Notes under the pieces: model-generated | Seen by the model: only the letters and a program-made list of their open reading frames with translations | The model's database searches: none | What the model was told of the DNA's origin: nothing | Shown: positions 53,421-62,070 of the stretch, one piece after another | How the letters are laid out: each line of letters opens with the position of its first letter | How positions within the stretch are numbered: the stretch's first letter is position 1 | Assembly (NCBI GenBank): GCA_041392505.1 | Contig: JAWKLX010000006.1 | Coordinates: 124,001-188,000 of the forward strand | Direction: 5' to 3' | Length of the DNA: 64,000 nucleotides | Source: UBA6168 sp041392505 | GTDB taxonomy: Bacteria; Bacteroidota; Bacteroidia; Chitinophagales; Saprospiraceae | Program-made: the position numbers and the translations under genes

Positions 53421-54116
53421 TTAAGCAACTGTTATTTTATTGGGCAGCATTTTCAAAAACAATTTTTGAATTTCTAAAAATTCGCTTTTATTTATTTCCA
53501 CTTGACCATACCATACCCGTTCGAATATCAATGTTATTTCTTGGGCATTTTTAAAAATGGGTGTGCCTGCCAATTCCCGCAAATATTCACCATTCGTTTT
53601 ATCCTTTTTCCATTTAATTTTTTTGTTCAACGAAAGGTCTTGTAAAACAGCCAAATAATATAACCTCACCGCCAGTGGATAATCGCCAGCTGCGATGGCC
53701 CGTTGGATCGGGTCGTTGAGTTCTGCCTCTTCCAGATTGTTTTCTATTTTTTCCAGATCAACCTGGGTGACAGGTTTTAATTTTTTATCGCGGGGAGAAA
53801 ATAAACTATCATTCATCAATGTCTTCACCAAGAAGAAAATTAAAATACCGATGCCAAGCGCAATGAAAAAGAATTTTAAGAATGCACCAACCCCTTCAAA
53901 ATTTTGTGGTTTTTGTTCCTTTTTATTTTCTTTTTTTTCCGGTAATTCCTCATCTGTAAAATCAATACCCTCTGTCAATTCCTTGTATTTTTTATCGTCA
54001 AATGAATGGATTTCAATATTTTCCTGTAAATATTTTTCTTGGGAGGATTGTGCAGAAACACCTTTGCCCACTGGCATTTGCAATAAAATAAAAAAGATAA
54101 ATAAAATGCGGGGCAT
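53421..54116 (-). CDS. DUF4129-type membrane protein
   Basis: A 231-residue protein with a signal peptide (to about residue 22, GVSAQS), an acidic and lysine-rich stretch, one transmembrane segment (FLKFFFIALGIGILIFFLVK, about residues 78-97) and a C-terminal domain with AIAAGDYPLAVRLYYLAVLQDL and FERVWYGQVEINKSEF, the DUF4129 pattern. DUF4129 genes usually accompany MoxR-DUF58-VWA clusters; this one is convergent with batA, ending 17 bases from its stop. The A+T-rich codon use differs from the neighbouring bat genes. Confidence 0.8.
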   Translation of the reverse strand: MPRILFIFFILLQMPVGKGVSAQSSQEKYLQENIEIHSFDDKKYKELTEGIDFTDEELPEKKENKKEQKPQNFEGVGAFLKFFFIALGIGILIFFLVKTLMNDSLFSPRDKKLKPVTQVDLEKIENNLEEAELNDPIQRAIAAGDYPLAVRLYYLAVLQDLSLNKKIKWKKDKTNGEYLRELAGTPIFKNAQEITLIFERVWYGQVEINKSEFLEIQKLFLKMLPNKITVA

Positions 54117-54150
54117 ACAAGTGGTGATATATTTTTAGGAAATTATGGAT

Positions 54151-55503
54151 TTACAATGATTGGAAAACTTTGGATAATGCGAGTGATGAATCCATATTTC
54201 CATCGGCATTAATTTGCATTAATTTCACGGGCAATATTTCATTAATTAAATTTTCTTCAGCAGGCATTTCTATTTTTATATAATTATCGGTAAAGCCGGA
54301 CACCATGCCCTTCGTTTTACTCTGTTCAAAAAGCACGGGCCTCGTTTCGCCCGTAAATTGCTCATAAAAATACCTGCGCTTTTTTTGCGACAAAATGGTC
54401 AACATTTCATTGCGGCGGCGGCGCTCTTCCATCGGGACTATGTCCGGCATTTCGGCAGCCAAAGTGTTGGCCCTCTCCGAATAAGTAAAAACGTGGAGAT
54501 AGGAAATATCCAATTCATTGAGGAAATGATAAGTCTCCAAAAAATCTTCTTCCGTTTCTCCGGGAAAACCGACGATCACATCTACACCAATGCAACAATA
54601 CGGCATTATTTTTTTAATCTGCGCAACCCGGTCGGCATACAATTCCCTTTTATAGCGGCGGCGCATCATTTTTAATTGCTTGTTGTTGCCACTTTGCAGT
54701 GGGATGTGGAAATGTGGGACAAAGCGTTTGCTCTGCGCCACAAATTCGATTATTTCATGGGTACATAAATTTGGCTCGATGGAAGAAATGCGGAAGCGCT
54801 CGATGCCTTCCACCTCGTCCAATGCTTTGATCAGATCAATAAACAGCGCCTCTTTTTTCGGGCGCACGCCTTCGATCACTTCGGTGCCATTTCCAAAATC
54901 GCCAATATTTACCCCCGTCAGAACTATTTCTTTGACGCCCATGTCCGCTATTTTATGGGCATTTTCCACAACGCTTTCTACGGTATCGCTGCGGCTATTA
55001 CCACGTGCCATCGGGATGGTGCAAAAAGCGCATTTATAATCGCAGCCGTCCTGCACCTTGAGGAAAGAACGGGTACGGTCGCCGAAGCTGAAAGCATGTT
55101 TGAACGTATTGGCCTCTTTCACCTCGCCCGCCTGCACCATGCCTTTGCCGGGTGCCTTTTCGATCTGCTCTACAAACTCCAAAATGCGGAATTTTTCGGC
55201 AGCGCCGAGTACCAAATCCACACCTGGTATCTCGGAAATTTCCTGCGGCTTCAATTGCGCATAGCAGCCAATGACCACCACCTTCGCTTCCGGCGATTTC
55301 CGCAAGGCCCGCCGCACGATCTGCCGGCATTTTTTATCCGCAAAATCAGTCACCGAACAGGTGTTGATGACGCTGATGTCGGCCCCATCGTCGAACGGGA
55401 CTTCCTGATAGCCCGCGTCCTCGAAGAGCCTGCCGATGCTGGAGGTTTCGGAATAGTTCAGCTTGCAGCCGAGGGTGTAGAAGGATACTGTTTTTGGTGT
55501 CAT
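54151..55503 (-). CDS. mtaB: tRNA t6A37 methylthiotransferase MtaB
   Basis: A 450-residue radical SAM enzyme starting at ATG 55503. The N-terminal UPF0004 domain carries three cysteines (LGCKLN Cys13, NTCSVTD Cys49, IGCYAQ Cys80) and the radical SAM domain has CDYKCAFC (Cys154, 158, 161), so both iron-sulfur clusters can form. The phrase YTLGCKLNYSETS and the PMARGNSRS that follows the radical SAM cysteines mark the MtaB branch, which adds methylthio to t6A at position 37 of tRNAs reading ANN codons, rather than MiaB or RimO. A C-terminal TRAM-like region is present. Confidence 0.9.
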   Translation of the reverse strand: MTPKTVSFYTLGCKLNYSETSSIGRLFEDAGYQEVPFDDGADISVINTCSVTDFADKKCRQIVRRALRKSPEAKVVVIGCYAQLKPQEISEIPGVDLVLGAAEKFRILEFVEQIEKAPGKGMVQAGEVKEANTFKHAFSFGDRTRSFLKVQDGCDYKCAFCTIPMARGNSRSDTVESVVENAHKIADMGVKEIVLTGVNIGDFGNGTEVIEGVRPKKEALFIDLIKALDEVEGIERFRISSIEPNLCTHEIIEFVAQSKRFVPHFHIPLQSGNNKQLKMMRRRYKRELYADRVAQIKKIMPYCCIGVDVIVGFPGETEEDFLETYHFLNELDISYLHVFTYSERANTLAAEMPDIVPMEERRRRNEMLTILSQKKRRYFYEQFTGETRPVLFEQSKTKGMVSGFTDNYIKIEMPAEENLINEILPVKLMQINADGNMDSSLALSKVFQSL

Positions 55504-55510
55504 GTAAAAT

Positions 55511-56080
55511 TTATTGAGCCAGTAGATCAAGCACGTAAGTTCCACCAGCTTTTAAATTCATTGCGAGTAATTTACTTTCTCCAAGAAGCTCATATCGATT
55601 GTTTCTGAGGTTTGTTTTGAACTTCATGGTTTTGTCTGTTGAAAAGGTAATCGCCCTATATTCGATAGAGAAATTTTTGTATTTCAACAATCGGATAGCC
55701 GTGTTGACAATGTATTCGGCCAATAACTTGGATGCTTTGACCTGTTCACTGCTGCCCGATCTTCTTCCTGATTTAAGGTTGCAAAGAAACACGAATAAGG
55801 TTGCTTGGTTCTGATTGCGTTTTTTCCTTTTTTCATAGAAAAGTATATAATCGCAAATGGTGCTCAATTTTGGTTTTGAAACATCGAAGCACGGATAAAG
55901 ATCATTGCTTTTGGATACGTCAAAAACAAAAGAAAGGAATTTTCTCTGTGCGTGATATTTCAGCCATATTGGAGGGTATTTATCAACCTTTATTTCTTTC
56001 AATTGGTGCATTCCCGGAGCTTTTATTCGGTCTGCAAAATTGTCATTGATAATTTCCTCTAACTTATCAATTAGTTCCAT
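55511..56080 (-). CDS. Small partner of the AAA ATPase, PD-(D/E)XK-like signature
   Basis: A 189-residue protein; ATG 56080 is the likely start since the codon at 56095 is TTG. It lies 7 bases after the AAA ATPase stop. The central region reads CDYILFYEKRKK, then FVFLCNLKSGRRSGSSEQVK, then a helix KLLAEYIVNTAIRLLK. This follows the D-x(n)-(E)xK pattern of restriction-endonuclease-fold proteins, with asparagine in the place of the usual glutamate, and the glutamine after it (SSEQ) as in many such families. Catalytic activity is therefore uncertain. I do not recognise a named family. Confidence 0.65.
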   Translation of the reverse strand: MELIDKLEEIINDNFADRIKAPGMHQLKEIKVDKYPPIWLKYHAQRKFLSFVFDVSKSNDLYPCFDVSKPKLSTICDYILFYEKRKKRNQNQATLFVFLCNLKSGRRSGSSEQVKASKLLAEYIVNTAIRLLKYKNFSIEYRAITFSTDKTMKFKTNLRNNRYELLGESKLLAMNLKAGGTYVLDLLAQ

Positions 56081-56087
56081 AAAAAAG

Positions 56088-57467
56088 TCAGTCAAAGAGT
56101 TCGTAATAAATATTTTGCGATGTCTCGTTCAGCCTTTCCACCGTTTCGTCTATAGTGGCTATTTCAAAACCTGCCTCATCTACTTTTACACCTTCCACGT
56201 CCTTTCCTTGCCGGAACATATAAACGCCCACTTGGTCGTGCGACAGGAATTGGTTTTCCTGGTATTCTTTGTATTTTTTCAAAAGCCCCTTTGTCGTTTC
56301 AGGGTCTTTCTTTTTTCCCGATCCCAACATAATCAGGCTGTTCAACTCCCGTGCAATGTAGTCGCTATGTGTGCTCACCATTACTTTAAAACCTTCGTTC
56401 ACTAATCGTGCGAGGAAGCGGGCAATTTTAATTTGATTATTGGGGTGGAGGTTGGCTTCGGGTTCGTCAATGATGATGAAGTCTCCTTTTTTGGCAATGT
56501 GGCGCAGGTAAATACTTAGTGTTGCCAGTGATTTTACGGAAGAAGAAGCGAGATGGATTTCCAGCGATTTATCGGAATTGTCCGGCCTGAACTGGATATC
56601 GCCATCATCGTTCATTTGCACTTTACCTCCCATGAAGTTGGCTTCCATTTCGTCCGCTAAATAGGCATATTCGCTTTTTTGTTTTTGAATGGCGTCGAGG
56701 TTTTGAGCAGTTTCGAGGGCGTCTTTTATTGGTTTGGGATATTTATTGAACCTCGTATTGAAAAAACTTAATAGCTCTTGGCTTTTCCCATTGGACAAAA
56801 GACTATCGAAAGTTTTATTTTTTATGAGGGAAAGTTCTTTGTGGAAAAGATTAATTCCGGTCCTTTCTGTTGGTATAAAAACAGCAGATTTAGATTGTTG
56901 AATTAATTCTCTGAATTTACGTGCTAAAAAATAAACCTCAATTCCTTTTTTAGGGAAAAGAGCATTTTCTGTTGATTTAGCAGAAATTTTTACATTTAAA
57001 CTGTTTTCCTTTTTTTCAATATAAGATTCATAACCAATAATATCTCCTGATTTGGGATTAGGTTCATGCTTTTCTGATTCGGATATTTCCCATTCCAATA
57101 ATTCTTGCGCTATTAAACTATTTTCCTCACAAGAAACCGATAATTCCAAATCTTTGAAAAAATCAGTTCTAACGGCAAATTTTATTGGAATTGAGAATTT
57201 TAGTGAATAAGAAATAATTTCTTTAAACTTGTCCAATATATTAAATTCCCAAGTTTCCGATCTGGAGCTTAATCCATAATCTTCTTTCGCATAAGTCCAT
57301 TGAATGACATTAGAGTTATCAATCCAGTATGGTGAAAACACCCCATATATAACATACGCCAAATACGTCTTCCCCGTATTGTTCTCCCCCGTCAGCAAGA
57401 TCAGGTCTTTGCTCAGGTCAATCTCTGCTTTTGAAATGACGCCCAGATTTTTGACTGTTAGCCTCAT
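56088..57467 (-). CDS. AAA/ABC-type ATPase, AAA_15/OLD-like without TOPRIM
   Basis: A 459-residue ATPase. Walker A GENNTGKT lies at residues 27-34, a signature-like SSSVKSLATL region precedes IIIDEPEANLHPNNQ (Walker B with catalytic glutamate), and STHSDYIAREL carries the switch histidine. The middle (about residues 70-280) is a variable helical insertion. There is no TOPRIM or other nuclease domain after the ATPase, which ends VERLNETSQNIYYELFD. It is the first gene of a two-gene unit with a small PD-(D/E)XK-like protein. Similar ATPase-plus-effector pairs (Septu, PARIS, retron-linked) defend against phage; this one does not match those by partner. Confidence 0.85.
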   Translation of the reverse strand: MRLTVKNLGVISKAEIDLSKDLILLTGENNTGKTYLAYVIYGVFSPYWIDNSNVIQWTYAKEDYGLSSRSETWEFNILDKFKEIISYSLKFSIPIKFAVRTDFFKDLELSVSCEENSLIAQELLEWEISESEKHEPNPKSGDIIGYESYIEKKENSLNVKISAKSTENALFPKKGIEVYFLARKFRELIQQSKSAVFIPTERTGINLFHKELSLIKNKTFDSLLSNGKSQELLSFFNTRFNKYPKPIKDALETAQNLDAIQKQKSEYAYLADEMEANFMGGKVQMNDDGDIQFRPDNSDKSLEIHLASSSVKSLATLSIYLRHIAKKGDFIIIDEPEANLHPNNQIKIARFLARLVNEGFKVMVSTHSDYIARELNSLIMLGSGKKKDPETTKGLLKKYKEYQENQFLSHDQVGVYMFRQGKDVEGVKVDEAGFEIATIDETVERLNETSQNIYYELFD

Positions 57468-57519
57468 GGAATGAAAATTTTTCTTAAAAGTACGAAGTTT
57501 TTGAAAAGTCTACCAAAGA

Positions 57520-57553
57520 CAAAGGGTTCGAAAGAACAATTCCGAACCCTTTG
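57520..57553 (-). terminator. Hairpin after the shorter T9SS cargo gene
   Basis: caaagggttcg (57520-57530) pairs with cgaaccctttg (57543-57553), an 11-bp stem downstream of the minus-strand stop at 57574. No clear T-run follows. Confidence 0.5.
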
Positions 57554-57573
57554 CTCTGACCGCAAAGATACCA

Positions 57574-59277
57574 CTATTTCACCACAACCTTCTTCGTCGC
57601 AAACTGCCCATTGGCCAATATCCATTTTAGAAAATAAATGCCTGCCGATAATTTATTTTTTAAATCAACATGATATTGGCTTGCCCCAGCAGGTATTTCA
57701 TTTTGCGAAATTATTTTCCCGCTAAAATCAAAAATACGGATGTGCGAAGTGGTGTTTGTTTTTTCAAAAAATAAATTAAATGCGCCGTGGTTTGGGTTTG
57801 GGGAAATATCCAGTGATAAATCCAAATTAACTCTCTCTTTTGTTTTGACGACTTGCATACATTCATTCGAAAAACCATTATCATAAAATGCTTGAATCAT
57901 TGGAATTTCGGACAGGGCAACATCTACATTTTCGATATGGTCAGAGCCTGGTTCTCGGTGATAGGAAAAAGCTGCATCCAAAATCGCCTCGGCCCCAGCA
58001 GGGAAATTGGGGAGTCCTGCTGACATAATAGTGCGTCGGTCGTATTGCGATAATTGTTCATTTACCATGTTCCATCCGTTTGGGTCGGAGGGTGAATCTG
58101 GAAAAACATGGTTAACAAAATCACCCGGTTGCCCGTAGCCACTTCCTCCATAACTAATTCGTGAGTCATCTCGCCATTTGCCAGACAAATAGTTGTAAAA
58201 ACCTATAACATCGGTAGGTCCCCATGTACCTGGGGGAGGATTGTTAATACCAGCATTGTTATAATACCCAAAGTTGCTCAATTTTTTATTGAGAAAAGTA
58301 ATGGCCTGCACGGGAGGGTTTTCACCGTAAGTACCAATCCCAGCACATAAAAGGTCGTTATCATCATTATCGCTATTATAAATATACTGAGCGTTCAATG
58401 TGGTATCACAGCCAAAATAATCATCAGCATAACATCCAAGATCGGGGTCAAGCCAAATGCCGATTTTAAATTCAGATAAATCACCGCCTGATTTATTGAT
58501 GATTTTATGCCGGGTAAAAACAGTATAATTCAAAGGATTATTTTCAGAACAATTAAAAGCATACGTCATAAAATGAACCTCTGTACCAGTGGCAATTTCA
58601 CTGAACCCATTTTCGGTATTGGCTGTATTATTAAAAACAGACCAGGTCATTTCATTAGGAATTGCATTGGGCATGGTTGGATTAATGAGCGGATATTCAC
58701 CAGATTGTGGCTCGAATAACCCATTATTATTTCGATCAAAAAAAGGTGCTAATTCTTGATCGGGCAGTGGAAAACCCATCGCCTCTTCAAAAAATGGGTT
58801 TCCTTTTGCAGGCCATATTTTTATACTATATGGCACTGGTTCATTGATCGTACCATTGTCTTCAAAGTCTTCTTTTAATCCTAAAATATCCTCTCGCTTT
58901 ATTTTCCAGATACGATCAAAATGCTTACAACCATCATCAAAAATGTTCAAAGTATTATCATCGATTGGACCGCTAGTGTAATCAACATATTGAAAGTCAG
59001 TCCTTGAAATCTTGTAGCCACCTGTTTCATCAATGCCTCCAAGCCATAAGGCTCCTGCCCAAATGGTCGAAGTAGTAGGATAATCACCCAATGTAAACGG
59101 CACCATAAACGATCCACCATTTGAGTTCAGAAAAAAAGAACCGTCATTTAAGACTGATGCCCTTACTTTATTAGCATTGATATATTCTATGGCCGAATTG
59201 TCGCATTGCGACAACCCATTTCCAAAAAAGAAAAAAGATAGTAGTAGTCCAGAGAGAATAGTTTTAGTTAGCTTCAT
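57574..59277 (-). CDS. Secreted protein with T9SS type A sorting domain (short tandem paralogue)
   Basis: A 567-residue exported protein. Signal peptide to about residue 23 (FFFFGNGLSQ), then CDNSAIEYINANKVRASVLN, a long conserved domain with LWLGGIDETGG, PLPDQELAPFFDRNNNGLFEP, FNCSENNPLNYTVFTRHKI and HREPGSDHIENVDVALSEIP, and a C-terminal type A sorting domain (ISPNPNHGAFNLFFEKTN, GIYFLKWIL). The N-terminal 470 residues and the last 90 residues match the upstream paralogue at 59348, but the block between is missing here. FDRNNNGLFEP resembles a calcium-binding loop. Function unknown. Confidence 0.85.
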   Translation of the reverse strand: MKLTKTILSGLLLSFFFFGNGLSQCDNSAIEYINANKVRASVLNDGSFFLNSNGGSFMVPFTLGDYPTTSTIWAGALWLGGIDETGGYKISRTDFQYVDYTSGPIDDNTLNIFDDGCKHFDRIWKIKREDILGLKEDFEDNGTINEPVPYSIKIWPAKGNPFFEEAMGFPLPDQELAPFFDRNNNGLFEPQSGEYPLINPTMPNAIPNEMTWSVFNNTANTENGFSEIATGTEVHFMTYAFNCSENNPLNYTVFTRHKIINKSGGDLSEFKIGIWLDPDLGCYADDYFGCDTTLNAQYIYNSDNDDNDLLCAGIGTYGENPPVQAITFLNKKLSNFGYYNNAGINNPPPGTWGPTDVIGFYNYLSGKWRDDSRISYGGSGYGQPGDFVNHVFPDSPSDPNGWNMVNEQLSQYDRRTIMSAGLPNFPAGAEAILDAAFSYHREPGSDHIENVDVALSEIPMIQAFYDNGFSNECMQVVKTKERVNLDLSLDISPNPNHGAFNLFFEKTNTTSHIRIFDFSGKIISQNEIPAGASQYHVDLKNKLSAGIYFLKWILANGQFATKKVVVK

Positions 59278-59304
59278 AATTAAAGAGGTTTAGGAATATA
59301 AAAA

Positions 59305-59340
59305 TGTCCATCAGAAAACCAGTTGGTTTTCTGATGGACA
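59305..59340 (-). terminator. Hairpin terminator after the longer T9SS cargo gene
   Basis: tgtccatcagaaaacc (59305-59320) pairs perfectly with 59325-59340 around the loop agtt; on the minus strand it follows the stop at 59348 and is followed by TTTTATA. It separates the two tandem paralogues. Confidence 0.75.
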
Positions 59341-59347
59341 AAAAATC

Positions 59348-61879
59348 TTATTCTACAATAATTTTTTTAGTTGTAAAATTTCCATCCGACAAAACCCATT
59401 TGATAAAATAAATGCCTGCCGTTAATTTATTTTTTAAATCAATATGATATTGTCTTGTATTCGTAGGTAATTGTTTTTCCAAAATCATTTTACCGCTAAA
59501 ATCAAAAATACGGATGTGCGAAGCGGTATTCGTTTTTTCAAAAAATAAATTAAATGCGCCGTGGTTTGGATTGGGGAAAATATTCAATTGTAATTCATTA
59601 TTTAATTCTTCGGATATACCGGTTAGCATATTATCATAGATCATGTCTTTTCCAATGACCACATCGGACGCAGCACCTAATTGGAAAAAATTACCCGCAG
59701 CGTCCACACCGACCGCATCAAATATTTTAAAAGAAAGTGACTGCATGCCGTTGGGATTGCCCGTGGCCGCATCTTCCCGAAGTGCCAACCGAAAACGGCC
59801 TAATTTTCCAAAAGCATTATTAATGGCTTGCCCATCTTTTCTCGAATACGCCACATCAATGCGGCCTTCTTCCTCCGATTCCATTCTAATGGTCATCACT
59901 TCGTCATTTGTCCCAAAAAAAGAATTGTTTTCCAACGAAAAGACTACTGACAAAAAAGGCTCCCATACACTTGTATCATATTTAATCGTAAATGCAATCC
60001 CGTATATTTCGTCAAACGGTTCAGTTTGGGTAGCCAAATAAATATCGCCGCTGACGAGTCTTTGAAATTGAGTGCCATTCGCCGATATCTCATCTTTATC
60101 CAAATTTATATAAAGTTCGCCCTCGGCATGTGGGGCTTCTATTTCCGAAAATATATAATCGGGCCGTTGCTCCCGATAATTGGTTTCCAAAACATACCAA
60201 TCCAATTCATTGACCGACCCATCGCCATTGCAGTCCTGGTGTTTTTGATCGGGGAAACTGGCCGGAGGCGTCCCCCAACTGTCCGCATAATAAGGCGACC
60301 AAACGATGGCGGCTGGATCACGTTCTGTGCCACTGGCATTCAATCCCATGGAGACGCCGATATAAAGCAGGTCATCGTTTTTGGCAATGCCATCGTGACC
60401 TGCATCGCCCGGCCAGACACAATCAGTTTCACAAAATTGAAACTGGTTGCATTCATTGGAAAGGCCATTATCATAAAAACTTTGAATACCAAGTATAGCC
60501 GCCAAGGCTACGTTCACATTCTCTAAATGGTCGGCTCCAGGTTGGCGATGAAAGGAGTAGGCGACATCGAGTACTTGCTGGCCGCCAACTGGAAAGTCAA
60601 ATGCCTCTGTCGCCGAAACAATTCTCCTATCACCAAAAGGTAGAGGCTCCGTTATCATAGACCAACCCGATGGATTGTTTGGATTATCAAAAAATGCATG
60701 ATTAACATGAACGCCGTTGGGGTCATAACCATCTCCCCCGTAAGTCAGGTGAGAACCATCCAGCCAGCTACTGTTCATGTAATTAAAGAAGCTTATGGGA
60801 ACACTGGGGTCAGTTGTTGGTGATGGCGGCCCGTTAATGGATATGTTATTGAAATACATGAAATTACCCAATGAGCGGTTTAAAAATGTGATCGCTTGTA
60901 CTGGGGGGTTTTCTCCATAAATTCCTATGCCTGTACACTGCGGGTCAGCATCATCGTTGTCCTGATTATAAGAATATAGTGTGTTTAATATCGTATCGCA
61001 CCCAAAGGCATCATCCACATAACAGCCTAAATCTGAATCCGTGAAAAACCCCATTTTAAAGCTGAATAAATCCTCCTGTGATTTGTTGATGACTTTGTGC
61101 CGAGTAAAAATGGTATGGTTCAACGCCTCGTTTTCCGAGCAATTAAAGGCATACATTATTAAATGAACTTCCACCCCAATGGGTAGGCCATTTGTTTGGC
61201 CATGTATCTCTTCTATATCATTAAAAACACACCAAGCCATTTCGTCTGGGATGGCATTGGGCATAGCGGGGTCAATGACTGGATGGTCGCCATTCATTGG
61301 CTCATACAACCCGTTATTGTTGTTGTCAAAAAATGGGGCGAGGTCTTGATCGGGCAATTGAAAACCCATAGCTGCGGCGAAATGCGGATTGCCTCGTGCC
61401 GGCCATGTTTGAATGGAAAACGGCAGGGGTTGGTCAATCATCCCATTGTCGGCAAAATCTTCTTTTACCCACAATATATCACCACGGGTAACTTTCCAGA
61501 TTCGATCAAAATCCTGACAGCCATTTTGCAAAGTCGTTCCTGTTGCATCGTCAATGGGGCCGGCCCAATAATCACTCAGTCCGTTTGCATTACCATACAT
61601 CTGGGCCGCAATTTTTAAATTACCAGCAGCGTCAAAACCACCCAACCAAAGGCCCTGCGTGAAAATAGTTGATACTTCTTGAAATGGGCCTGGCGAGTAA
61701 GGCACGATGAATTGACCATCATTGCGGTTCCAAAAAAGGTCACCGCCATTTAGCACTGCAGCTTTGACTTTGTTGGCGGCAATGTATTCTATGGCCGAAT
61801 TGTCGCACTGCGAAAAACCATTTCCAAAAAAGAAAAAAGAAAAGAGGAATCCGGAGAGGATAGTTTTAGATAGCTTCAT
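59348..61879 (-). CDS. Secreted protein with dockerin/cohesin-like block and T9SS type A sorting domain (long paralogue)
   Basis: An 843-residue exported protein with the same signal peptide and main domain as its neighbour (FFFFGNGFSQCDNSAIEYIA, LWLGGFDAAGN, FDNNNNGLYEP, FNCSENEALNHTIFTRHKV). After about residue 490 it has an added block of about 270 residues: a dockerin-like pair (WPGDAGHDGIAKNDDLLYIG and QDCNGDGSVNELDWYVLE) followed by a cohesin-like beta domain (EIYGIAFTIKYDTSVWE, ENNSFFGTNDEVM, GKLGRFRLALRE). The type A sorting domain ends the protein (FPNPNHGAFNLFFEKTN). The shared parts point to tandem duplication with gain or loss of this block. Confidence 0.87.
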   Translation of the reverse strand: MKLSKTILSGFLFSFFFFGNGFSQCDNSAIEYIAANKVKAAVLNGGDLFWNRNDGQFIVPYSPGPFQEVSTIFTQGLWLGGFDAAGNLKIAAQMYGNANGLSDYWAGPIDDATGTTLQNGCQDFDRIWKVTRGDILWVKEDFADNGMIDQPLPFSIQTWPARGNPHFAAAMGFQLPDQDLAPFFDNNNNGLYEPMNGDHPVIDPAMPNAIPDEMAWCVFNDIEEIHGQTNGLPIGVEVHLIMYAFNCSENEALNHTIFTRHKVINKSQEDLFSFKMGFFTDSDLGCYVDDAFGCDTILNTLYSYNQDNDDADPQCTGIGIYGENPPVQAITFLNRSLGNFMYFNNISINGPPSPTTDPSVPISFFNYMNSSWLDGSHLTYGGDGYDPNGVHVNHAFFDNPNNPSGWSMITEPLPFGDRRIVSATEAFDFPVGGQQVLDVAYSFHRQPGADHLENVNVALAAILGIQSFYDNGLSNECNQFQFCETDCVWPGDAGHDGIAKNDDLLYIGVSMGLNASGTERDPAAIVWSPYYADSWGTPPASFPDQKHQDCNGDGSVNELDWYVLETNYREQRPDYIFSEIEAPHAEGELYINLDKDEISANGTQFQRLVSGDIYLATQTEPFDEIYGIAFTIKYDTSVWEPFLSVVFSLENNSFFGTNDEVMTIRMESEEEGRIDVAYSRKDGQAINNAFGKLGRFRLALREDAATGNPNGMQSLSFKIFDAVGVDAAGNFFQLGAASDVVIGKDMIYDNMLTGISEELNNELQLNIFPNPNHGAFNLFFEKTNTASHIRIFDFSGKMILEKQLPTNTRQYHIDLKNKLTAGIYFIKWVLSDGNFTTKKIIVE

Positions 61880-62070
61880 AATTAGAAAGTTGTAGCTCTG
61901 TAAAGAATTGCATTAGAGAGCCGATTAAAAAATAGTTTAGTTTCATCGGCAAGGTAGTCAAGTAACAATATTTCAACAACAAAGGAATGTGGATATTTTG
62001 CCAAACGCAACCCTCCTGACCATTCCCGTCAAATTACTATCTTCGCCCCCAACCCATTCCAGCAAACAGC

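Noticed and set aside
55511..57467. Assignment to Septu, PARIS or a retron system
   Set aside because: No HNH motif, no TOPRIM/DUF4435 domain and no reverse transcriptase or structured RNA is visible next to the ATPase.
59348..61879. Cellulosome component
   Set aside because: Dockerin/cohesin-like segments are present, but no glycoside hydrolase or scaffoldin is in the window, and such domains are common in other Bacteroidota surface proteins.
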